In this document: one piece after another, positions 36,291-43,859 of the stretch | Numbering within the stretch: position 1 is the stretch's first letter | How the letters are laid out: each line of letters opens with the position of its first letter | Source of the DNA: Cognatiluteimonas weifangensis | GTDB lineage: Bacteria; Pseudomonadota; Gammaproteobacteria; Xanthomonadales; Xanthomonadaceae | Assembly (NCBI RefSeq): GCF_003416885.1 | Contig: NZ_QVPD01000009.1 | Span: 1-64,000 of the forward strand | Reading direction: 5' to 3' | Length of the DNA: 64,000 bases | Notes under the pieces: generated by a model | Told to the model about the DNA's origin: nothing | What the model saw: only the letters and a program-made list of their open reading frames with translations | Database searches by the model: none | Program-made: the position numbers and the translations under genes

Positions 36291-38131
36291 AGGACCTGTT
36301 CAGGGGCGAGTTGCTGCGCTTCCGCAGTTGGGCGATCGCGGCCGCGGCGATCCACGTCGTCAGCCTCGGTTTCATGGCGCGCCTGGTCGATCTGGCGCAG
36401 CAGCCGAAGCTGGTGTACCAGGTCTTCGGCATGATCTACGCGATCGCCGGCCTGCTGCTGGGCTTGTACCAGATGGGTACGTACCGGCGCGCCAACCACT
36501 GGCTCAACCTGCTGCACCGGCCGCTGCACCGGCTGCGCATCGCCGGCGCGCTCTGCGGTGCAGGCGGCGTGGTGCTGGCGATCGCGGTCGCATTGCCGAT
36601 CTTCGCGATCGCCGGTTACCAGGAAGCGCTGACCGCGCGCGTGGTCGATATGCGTCACTGGCTGCTGCCGGTGGCGGCGCTGCTGGTCGCCTGCTGCGGC
36701 TACCTCGCCGGCGCATACGCCATGCTCGCCAACCGGCGCTGGTCGGCCGCCGCGGCGCTGCTGCCGGCGGCCTTCCTGTTCACCCAGGCGGCGGGCGTAG
36801 CCGCGCTTGCGGTGCAGGCGCTGATGCTGCTGATCCTCGCCGTGCTCGTCGGTATCGCCTTCAAGCCGCAGCTCGACGAGCCGCCGCGGCATCCGCTCGC
36901 GGTGACGGCGACGGCGCTGCCGGTGCAGGTGGGCGTCTACTTCCTGCTGTGGATGCTCGGCACCGGCTACGAGATCGGCCTGACCGCGATCGGCCAGCAC
37001 CCGCTCAATGGCGGCCAGCCGGCGGCAGATGGATACATCCAGTCCGCCCGCATGGAGCCGAAGGAGCGCCTGCTGGCAGGGCTGGCGTCGAGCCGCGACG
37101 CCGAGGCACCGCTGTGGCGCGAGCAGGTCGCGCTGTCGGACGTGTTCGTGCTGTATCCGATGCGCGAGCTGCCGCGGCGCAACCAGCTGACCGGCACGAT
37201 GCAGCCGCTGGAGTTTGACGAATCACAGCGGCCGGTGAGGTGGGTGTTCAGCCATGATCGCCTGCGCTTCGTCGGCCGCGGCTCGCTCGACGGCCGGCCG
37301 CGCGGCGAACTCGGCGTGGGCGAGGGCAACGCGCCGTTCCCGGGGCCGGCAATGCCGATCGGCGGGGGTTACCTGGCCACGCCGACCGTCGCCTACCAGT
37401 ACGACGAGGACCAGCAGCGCGTGTTCCCGCGCGTCCGCCTGCCGGTCGGCGAAGTCTTCGCCAGCACGCCGGAAGCCGCCGGCGAAAATGTCATCGTGCT
37501 CAGCGACCGCGCGCTGTACGTGTACCCGGGGCGCGAGGCGGCCAATACGCTCGACCTACTGAAGCCGGTGTTGCGCATGCCGTTGCCGGCGCCGATCGGC
37601 AGGCTCGGCAGCGCCGAGCTGATCGAGCTGCTGGACGGCTACCTGGTGTCCTTCGACTACGGCAACGGCGCCTGGGCGGGCGAGGCCGTGCCTTACCAGC
37701 AGGTGATGCGCATCGACGGCCAGGGCCGCGTGCACGAAGTGGCCAGGCGCGGGCTGTCATTCGACCTGCCGCTGGCCTACACGATGCGCAACTGGTGGCT
37801 GTCGCCGGCGCTACGCGAGCTGTGCCTGTCGCTGCGGAGCGCGTTCGCCGCGCCGAATCCGCTGGATGCGGGCGACATCCCGCCGCCGCCGCGCCGCATC
37901 GTGGTGCTGGCTGGTGTGCTGTGCTTGCTGTCGCTGCTTGGCGCGATCGCGCTCACCCGGCGCCGCACGTTCACGCCGCTGGCGCGGTGGACCTGGGTGC
38001 TGGCCTGCGGCGTGATCGGCGTGCCGGCGCTGGCGAGCCTGTGGCTGCTGTATCCCGCGGCGGAGCGCGACGTGGCAGCCGCACCGGCGCGGGCGCGCGC
38101 CGCCGCCGCGCTAGCGGGGAGCGCGCAATGA
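36287..38131 (+). CDS. ABC-transporter membrane component with large extracytoplasmic domain
   Basis: A 614-residue membrane protein. Hydrophobic segments at about 15-35, 43-65, 88-110, 124-147, 152-172, 175-192 and 208-230 are followed by a soluble region of about 300 residues (roughly 240-530) and two last helices (about 537-556 and 568-590). The soluble part alternates strands and turns (RWVFSHDRLRFVGRGSLDGR, AYQYDEDQQRVFPRVRLP), suggesting a beta-rich fold outside the membrane. It is translationally coupled on both sides (ATGA overlaps), so it should partner the ATPase and the S9 peptidase. I do not recognise the soluble domain. Confidence 0.75.
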   Translation: MKDLFRGELLRFRSWAIAAAAIHVVSLGFMARLVDLAQQPKLVYQVFGMIYAIAGLLLGLYQMGTYRRANHWLNLLHRPLHRLRIAGALCGAGGVVLAIAVALPIFAIAGYQEALTARVVDMRHWLLPVAALLVACCGYLAGAYAMLANRRWSAAAALLPAAFLFTQAAGVAALAVQALMLLILAVLVGIAFKPQLDEPPRHPLAVTATALPVQVGVYFLLWMLGTGYEIGLTAIGQHPLNGGQPAADGYIQSARMEPKERLLAGLASSRDAEAPLWREQVALSDVFVLYPMRELPRRNQLTGTMQPLEFDESQRPVRWVFSHDRLRFVGRGSLDGRPRGELGVGEGNAPFPGPAMPIGGGYLATPTVAYQYDEDQQRVFPRVRLPVGEVFASTPEAAGENVIVLSDRALYVYPGREAANTLDLLKPVLRMPLPAPIGRLGSAELIELLDGYLVSFDYGNGAWAGEAVPYQQVMRIDGQGRVHEVARRGLSFDLPLAYTMRNWWLSPALRELCLSLRSAFAAPNPLDAGDIPPPPRRIVVLAGVLCLLSLLGAIALTRRRTFTPLARWTWVLACGVIGVPALASLWLLYPAAERDVAAAPARARAAAALAGSAQ

Positions 38132-40191
38132 GGACGATCGCGAAGCTGCTCGCGGGCTTCGTCGGCGCGACGCTGCTGTTCGCCGCGTCCGTGCCCGTGC
38201 GCGCCGCCAGTGCCGACGCCGCCGCGGCGCTGCGCGCGGCGGTCGCGGTCGAACGCGCCCGCGCGCCGGCGCCGCGCCAGTCGCGCGAAGCCTTCCTGGC
38301 GTCGCCGTCGCTGCCAGTGGTGCAGTTGTCGCCCGATGGCCGCCACGTCGCCTACCTGCGCAACGAGGGCGAGTCGCGCAGCCTCTGGCTGCTGCCCACC
38401 GACGGCGGCGCGGCGCGCCAACTCGTGCCCCGCACGCAGGCCGGACAATTGCGCTGGTCGCGCGACGGGCGCTGGCTGTTCGTGTTCGCGCAGCGTTCGC
38501 TGTCGACCCTGGAGATCGCGACCGGCGCCGGCATCCGCGTGCCGCTGCTCGGTCCGGCCGAGCGCCGGGTGATGCAGGTCGACCTGTCGCAGCCAGCCGC
38601 CGTGATCCTGCGCGAACGCATCCGCAGCGGCATCGCGGAGCGCTGGCGCATCGTGCGCATGGATACGCGCGGGCATCGCACGCAGCTGTGGGAGGACGCG
38701 CACTGGGTGCACGACGTCGCCACCGACGCGCGTGGCCGTCTGGTCGCGCTCTCCCGGTTCATGGGCGACCACGACGCAATCGCCGCGGTGGAAGCCAAAG
38801 GCCGGCTGCGCGAACTGCGGCGCATGGCGCCGATGGAGAGCGGCATGCTGCTGGGCGTCGCGCGCGACGGAGGCCTGCTGCTTGCGGGCGACACCGGCGG
38901 CAACCTGCGACGCGTGCTGCGACTCGACCTCGACGGCACGCTGCGCACGCTGCACGCCGACCCGACGGGCGAGGCAGACCTCGACGAGGTCGTACTCGAT
39001 CCTTCCGGTTCCGAACCCCTGGTCGCGAGCTATCGCAGCAGCGTGCCGTCGACCTACGGGCTGGGGCCTGCGCAGGCCGGGGTCGCCGTGCTGCGGGCGC
39101 GCTTCCCGGGCCGCGACATCGGCATCGACGTCGCCGGCGGCCCGCACCCGCGCTGGCTGGTGTCCGAGCGCGCCAGCACGCTGCGCGACGCGCGCTGGCA
39201 CCTGTACGATCCCGCGACCGGCCAGTTGCGCACCATCCTGGCCGATGGCGCGCTCGCGCGGCGCCCGCTGCCGGAGGCCGCGCTCGCCCACAAGATCGCT
39301 TTCGACTACACCGCGTCCGACGGCAGACGCGTGCACGGCTTCCTGCTGCTGCCGCCCGGCGCGGACCCGGCGCGCGCGCCGCTGGTGGCGAACGTGCACG
39401 GCGGTCCGATCAATCATTTCCAGCCAGGCTACGACGCGATCGCGCAGTTGCTCGCTAACCGTGGTTACGCCGTCTTCGAGACCAACTTCCGCGGCTCGAC
39501 CGGCTACGGGCGCGACTACACCTTCGCTCCGCACGGCGACTACGGCAACGGTCGCGTGCAGCAGGACATCACGGACGGCGTGCGTTACCTGCTGGCGCAG
39601 GGCATCGGCGATCCGCAACGCGTCGGCATCGTCGGGCATTCGTTCGGCGGCTATTCGGCGTTGCTGGGCGTGACGTTCCAGCCGGAGTTGTTCAAGGTCG
39701 GCGTGGCCGGTTCGCCGCCGCCCGACCTGGCCTGGGGCATGCGCTGGTTGGTGGCTTCCGGCGACCAGGGCGCGTTGCCGGACCGCTCGCTGGCGCTGAC
39801 GCTGCGCGCGCTGAAGATGGATCCGTCGGACCCCGCGACCTACGCGCGGTTGCATTCGCAATCGCCGTTGGCGAACGCATCGCGGATGCGACGGCCGCTG
39901 CTGGTGATGGCCGGCGGCGCCGACCGCACCGTCGCCGCGCGCGGTGTCATCGACTACGTGGCGCGGCTGAAGCAACTCGGTAAGCAGGCCAGCTTGTACG
40001 TGGAACCGGGCGGTGGCCATTCGCCGGTCGCGCCGGTCCCGCGCGCGGCCTACGCTTACTTGATGCTGGCGATGCTGCACGCGCACCTGGGCGGGGACGC
40101 GCCCGAGGCGCCCGATGCCGAGTTGCGCGCGTACCTGCGCAAGAACCTGCGCTTGGCGGGGTCCGAGTTCGCGGCGCTGAAGAAACGCTGA
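38128..40191 (+). CDS. secreted S9 family serine peptidase (prolyl oligopeptidase-like)
   Basis: A 687-residue peptidase with a signal peptide (LLAGFVGATLLFAASVPVRA). A beta-propeller N-terminal region (PVVQLSPDGRHVAYLRNEG and repeats) leads to a C-terminal catalytic alpha/beta-hydrolase domain. The triad is Ser505 (GHSFGGYS), Asp599 (GGADRTV) and His631 (GGGHSP), with HGGPINHFQP as oxyanion segment. Predicted to cleave short peptides in the periplasm. It is the last gene of the YtrA-type operon and overlaps the membrane protein gene by 4 bp. Confidence 0.9.
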   Translation: MRTIAKLLAGFVGATLLFAASVPVRAASADAAAALRAAVAVERARAPAPRQSREAFLASPSLPVVQLSPDGRHVAYLRNEGESRSLWLLPTDGGAARQLVPRTQAGQLRWSRDGRWLFVFAQRSLSTLEIATGAGIRVPLLGPAERRVMQVDLSQPAAVILRERIRSGIAERWRIVRMDTRGHRTQLWEDAHWVHDVATDARGRLVALSRFMGDHDAIAAVEAKGRLRELRRMAPMESGMLLGVARDGGLLLAGDTGGNLRRVLRLDLDGTLRTLHADPTGEADLDEVVLDPSGSEPLVASYRSSVPSTYGLGPAQAGVAVLRARFPGRDIGIDVAGGPHPRWLVSERASTLRDARWHLYDPATGQLRTILADGALARRPLPEAALAHKIAFDYTASDGRRVHGFLLLPPGADPARAPLVANVHGGPINHFQPGYDAIAQLLANRGYAVFETNFRGSTGYGRDYTFAPHGDYGNGRVQQDITDGVRYLLAQGIGDPQRVGIVGHSFGGYSALLGVTFQPELFKVGVAGSPPPDLAWGMRWLVASGDQGALPDRSLALTLRALKMDPSDPATYARLHSQSPLANASRMRRPLLVMAGGADRTVAARGVIDYVARLKQLGKQASLYVEPGGGHSPVAPVPRAAYAYLMLAMLHAHLGGDAPEAPDAELRAYLRKNLRLAGSEFAALKKR

Positions 40192-40221
40192 TCCGCGTCT
40201 CGCGCGCCGTGCCAGCCACGT

Positions 40222-40773
40222 TCACACGAACAGCGACACCCCCGGCACCAGCCACAGCGACAGACCGGCCAGCGCGCTGCCGATCGCGGTCGCGGCCAGC
40301 ACGTCGCTGGGATAGTGCAGCCCCAGCACCACCCGCGAGACGGCGACGCTGGCGCTGAAGGGGATCAGCAACCACGCCAGCGCCGGGTAGTGCGCGAGCG
40401 CCACCAGGCTGAAGGCGACCGCATGCAAGGTGTGTCCGGACGGAAAGCTGAACTCGTCCAGCGGCGCCACCCAGGCGCGGATGCGCACGTCGCTGGCGAA
40501 CGGCCGCGGCCGCCGCGTCCAGCGCTTGAGCAGCTTGTAGACCAGCAGCGCGATCGCGCCGGTGGCGGCCAGGTGCAGCGAGGCGGACACGCCGGCGCGC
40601 CCGTCGAGCAATACCAGCAGCGCCATCAAGCCGTACCAGAACGACCCGTCGCCGAGACGGCTGCTCGCGCCGAAGAACACGCGCAGGCCGTGGCGCGCGC
40701 ACAGGCCATTGGCCCGCAGGCACCAGCCGCGCTCGCCGGCGCGCAGGCGCTCATGCAGTGGCGGCGCGTGCAT
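40222..40773 (-). CDS. PAP2 family phosphatase
   Basis: A 183-residue membrane phosphatase with all three PAP2 motifs: KLLKRWTRRPRPF (KX6RP), PSGHT and SRVVLGLHYPSDV (SRX5HX3D). Members dephosphorylate undecaprenyl pyrophosphate, phosphatidylglycerophosphate or lipid-A-linked phosphates. The start at 40773 overlaps the upstream glycosyltransferase gene by 23 bp, so the two are coupled and may act on the same lipid or glycan. Confidence 0.88.
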   Translation of the reverse strand: MHAPPLHERLRAGERGWCLRANGLCARHGLRVFFGASSRLGDGSFWYGLMALLVLLDGRAGVSASLHLAATGAIALLVYKLLKRWTRRPRPFASDVRIRAWVAPLDEFSFPSGHTLHAVAFSLVALAHYPALAWLLIPFSASVAVSRVVLGLHYPSDVLAATAIGSALAGLSLWLVPGVSLFV

Positions 40774-41902
40774 CCGGCCTCCGTGCGCGCTGCAACCGTT
40801 GCAGGATGGCGTCGAAATCGGCGGCGACCCGCTCCGGCCGCAAGCCCGCGACCGCCGCGGGCGTCGCCCCGCGCAGCCGCGCGCGCAGCGCGTCGTCGCT
40901 GCCGATGCGCACGCAGGCGGCGATGAAGCCGGCGTCGTCGCCGTCGGCGACCGCCGCGCCGTGCACGCCATCGCGCAGGTGCTCGCGTGCGGCACCGTAG
41001 TCGAACGCCACCGTCGGCACGCCGCTGGCCAGCGCTTCCAGGGTGACGTTGCCGAAGGTCTCGCTGCGGCTGGGGAACAGGAACAGGTCGGTGCTGGCGA
41101 AATGCCGCGCCAGCGCCTGGCCGCGCTGCACGCCGCAGAACACGAAATCCGGATGCTCGCGCGCCAGCCGCGCGCGCTCGGGGCCGTCGCCGACCCAGAC
41201 CAGGCGCGCATCCGGGCGTTCGCGCTGCAGCGCGCGGAAGCCGCGCACGGCCAGGGCGAGGTTCTTCTCCGCGGCGATGCGGCCGACATGGATCGCGACC
41301 GGCGCCTCGCCGACGGCGTCCCAGGCGGCACGCAATGCGCGGTCCCGGTGCTGCGGGCGGAACAGCTGCGTGTCCACGGCACGCGGCAGCCGCAGCACGT
41401 TGGCGAAGCCGCGCGCCTGCAGCAGGGCCTGCAATTCGCGCGTCGGCACCAGGGTGGCGTCGGCGCCGTTGTGGAAACGCCGCATCCAGTGCAGCGCGGC
41501 GCGCTCGAGGAAGGCGACGCCGTAGGCGCGCATGTAGGCGTCGAAGCGGGTGTGGAAGCCGGTCGCCGCGGGAATCCCCAGGCGCCGCGCGGCGCGCAGC
41601 GCCGACCAGCCCAGCGGGCCTTCGGTGGCGACGTAGATCGCGTCGGGCGGCGCCGTCCGCCAGGCCGCCAGCAGACGGCGCGTCGCCGGCAAACCGAAGC
41701 GCAGCCCCGGATAGCGCGGCAGCGGCGCGCCGCGCAGCAGCCATTCGTGCGCCAGGCCCGTCGCGGTTTCGCCGGCCTGGCGCGGGCGCAGCAGGGAGAC
41801 CTTGTGGCCGCGCGCGCGCAGGCCCTGTTCCAGCCCCTGCACGGTCAGGGCGACGCCGTTGATTTCCGGCGGATAGGTTTCGCTGACGATCGCGTAGCGC
41901 AT
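40751..41902 (-). CDS. GT4 family glycosyltransferase (MgtA-like)
   Basis: A 383-residue GT-B glycosyltransferase. N-terminal acceptor domain begins MRYAIVSETYPPEINGVALTVQGLEQGLRARGH. The C-terminal donor domain carries VAIHVGRIAAEKNLALAVRGF and the E-X7-E element SRSETFGNVTLEALASGVPTVAFD. The similarity is to mannosyl- or glucosyl-diacylglycerol synthases such as MgtA, so a glycolipid role is plausible but the sugar is unknown. The ATG at 41902 matches the family start; longer in-frame starts add unrelated residues. Confidence 0.88.
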   Translation of the reverse strand: MRYAIVSETYPPEINGVALTVQGLEQGLRARGHKVSLLRPRQAGETATGLAHEWLLRGAPLPRYPGLRFGLPATRRLLAAWRTAPPDAIYVATEGPLGWSALRAARRLGIPAATGFHTRFDAYMRAYGVAFLERAALHWMRRFHNGADATLVPTRELQALLQARGFANVLRLPRAVDTQLFRPQHRDRALRAAWDAVGEAPVAIHVGRIAAEKNLALAVRGFRALQRERPDARLVWVGDGPERARLAREHPDFVFCGVQRGQALARHFASTDLFLFPSRSETFGNVTLEALASGVPTVAFDYGAAREHLRDGVHGAAVADGDDAGFIAACVRIGSDDALRARLRGATPAAVAGLRPERVAADFDAILQRLQRARRPDARAATA

Positions 41903-42051
41903 GCGGCGGCCCCGGTTTCGCCAAGGCTGCGCCGGCGGCATGAAGCGCCGATGGCGGTGCGATGACCGCGCGATGACATGATTTGCGCCCCTCACCCGCG
42001 TTCGGGCCGCATGTAGCGCGGTCCCTGTACGATCCGCGACCGCGCCACACA

Positions 42052-42293
42052 CCCCTCACCCTGCTTCGCTGCGCGAAGCGGTCCCTCCCCGCAAGCGGGA
42101 CGAGGGTGAGGCCGCTCCTTCTCGCTGCCGGCGGGACGGGTGAGGCCGTTCCTGCTCCCCGCTTGCGGGGAGCAGCTGCCGAAGGCGGGTGAGGGGCTGG
42201 CGGAGCGGCGAGCTCCTGCCGCGCCGTGCGGTCCGCACCCGCGCCACGCCCCCATCAGCTCCTTCGAGCGCGAAGCGGTCCCGCAAGCGGGAC
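42052..42293. repeat. REP-like cluster in the gap between the glycosyltransferase gene and ppx
   Basis: The 401-bp gap at 41903-42303 holds no gene. It has a run of palindromic elements: GCTTCGC-TGC-GCGAAGC (42063-42079), CCCGC-AA-GCGGG, an 11-bp-arm hairpin CTGCTCCCCGC-TT-GCGGGGAGCAG (42152-42175) and GTCCCGCAAGCGGGAC (42278-42293). These lie among CCCTCACCC and GGGTGAGG motifs. The last one sits 11 bp after the ppx stop and may terminate that transcript. The family recurs at 2315 and 60633. Confidence 0.7.
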
Positions 42294-42303
42294 GAAGGGG
42301 CGC

Positions 42304-43851
42304 TCAGGCGGTCTCGACCCGCAAGGCGATCCCCAGCGCCGCGAAGGCTTCGGGTTCCTCGGCGAGATCGGCGTGCAGCAGCGGCCGCGCCTCGAGCCAG
42401 CGCCGGGGCAGCGTCAGTACCAGGCTGTCGCCATGCGCGTGCAGGCGCGGTTCGGGCAGGGCGGCGGTTTCGTGCGAGCGGTGCAGCAGCACCGCCAGCC
42501 GCAGCAGCGCGGCCTTGCGCCGGGTAGGGAGAAGCAGACGCTCGGGCAGCAGCTCGAAGGCCGCTTTCGGGACGCCGCGGCGGTGCGTGCGCACCAGCGC
42601 CGCCAGCACCCGCTGCTCCTGCATCGAGAAGCCGGCGATGTCGGAATGCTGCAGTACGTAGGCGCCGTGCACCTGGTACTGGCTGTGGGCGATGGCCAGG
42701 CCCAGTTCGTGCAGGCGCGCGGCCCAGGCCAGCATCAGCCGGTCGTCGGGGTCGAGCTGCCAGTCGCCGCAGACGCGATCGAACAGCTGCAGCGCGGTGT
42801 CGGCCACGCGCGCGGCCTGCACCGGGTCGACGCCGTAGCGCTGCATCAGCGCCTGCACCGAGGCGTCGCGCGGGTCGTCGGCGCCGCCGCGGCCGAGCAT
42901 GTCGTACAGCACGCCCTCGCGCAGCGCCGCCTTGCTCACCGCCATCCGCTCCAGCCCGAGCGCGGCGAAGGCCGCTTCCAGCACCAGCACGCCGCCGGCG
43001 ATGATCGGGCGGCGCTCGGCCGACAGCGCCGGCAGGGCGATGGCGTCGATGCGACCGGCGTCGAGCAGGCGTTCGCGTACCTGCGGCAGCGCCTGCGCGG
43101 TGATCGCGCCCTTGGTCAGCTGCATCGCCGCGCAGATCTCGCCGACCGCCTTGATCGTGCCGGAGGCGCCCAGCGTCTCCTGCCAGCCCAGGTGCCGGTA
43201 GACGCCGGCAAACTGCTGGAACTGCGCGCCCACTTCCAGCAGCGCCGCCTTCCAGCGCTTCCTGCCCAGCTTGCCGTCGCCGAAGAAGCGGGCGGTGGTG
43301 GCGACGCAGCCCAGTTGCAGGCTCTCGCGCTCGACCGCGTCCAGGCCGCTGCCGATGATGCATTCGGTGGAGCCGCCGCCGATGTCGATCACCAGCCGCA
43401 ACTGCCCGGGACGGGGCGGTTGCGCGTGCGCCACGCCCAGGTAGATCAGGCGCGCTTCTTCGCGGCCGGAAATGACCTCGATCGCGTGCCCGAGCGCGGT
43501 TTCCGCCGGCACCAGGAACGCCTGCGGCGCGGCCAGCGCGCGCACGGTATTGGTCGCGACCGCGCGCACCCGCTGCGGAGGGATGTCGTGCAGGCGCTGG
43601 CCGAAGCGCGACAGGCACGCCAGCGCGCGCTGGCGCACCGCCGGCGTCAGCCGGCCCTGGCCGTCCAGGCCCTCGGCCAGGCGCACCATTTCGCGCAGGC
43701 GGTCGACGATGCGCAGCTGCCCGAGCACGTAGCGCGCCACCACCATGTGGAAGCTGTTGGAGCCCAGGTCGATGGCGGCGAGCAGATCGCCGTCCTGCAG
43801 CGGCAGCGCGGCCGAGTGCCGGTGCAGGTGGGTGTGCGGGCCGTCGCGCAT
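42304..43851 (-). CDS. ppx: exopolyphosphatase (Ppx/GppA family)
   Basis: Ppx removes terminal phosphates from polyphosphate. The 515-residue product matches E. coli Ppx (513). ASKHA ATPase-fold motifs are AAIDLGSNSFHMVVARY and LVIDIGGGSTECIIG, with LGASGTIKAVGEI and the C-terminal HD-like region AARLHELGLAIAHSQYQVHGAYVLQHSD. It is 8 bp downstream of ppk1 and shares its operon. GppA activity cannot be excluded, but context favours Ppx. Confidence 0.93.
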   Translation of the reverse strand: MRDGPHTHLHRHSAALPLQDGDLLAAIDLGSNSFHMVVARYVLGQLRIVDRLREMVRLAEGLDGQGRLTPAVRQRALACLSRFGQRLHDIPPQRVRAVATNTVRALAAPQAFLVPAETALGHAIEVISGREEARLIYLGVAHAQPPRPGQLRLVIDIGGGSTECIIGSGLDAVERESLQLGCVATTARFFGDGKLGRKRWKAALLEVGAQFQQFAGVYRHLGWQETLGASGTIKAVGEICAAMQLTKGAITAQALPQVRERLLDAGRIDAIALPALSAERRPIIAGGVLVLEAAFAALGLERMAVSKAALREGVLYDMLGRGGADDPRDASVQALMQRYGVDPVQAARVADTALQLFDRVCGDWQLDPDDRLMLAWAARLHELGLAIAHSQYQVHGAYVLQHSDIAGFSMQEQRVLAALVRTHRRGVPKAAFELLPERLLLPTRRKAALLRLAVLLHRSHETAALPEPRLHAHGDSLVLTLPRRWLEARPLLHADLAEEPEAFAALGIALRVETA

Positions 43852-43859
43852 GCGCGTGC

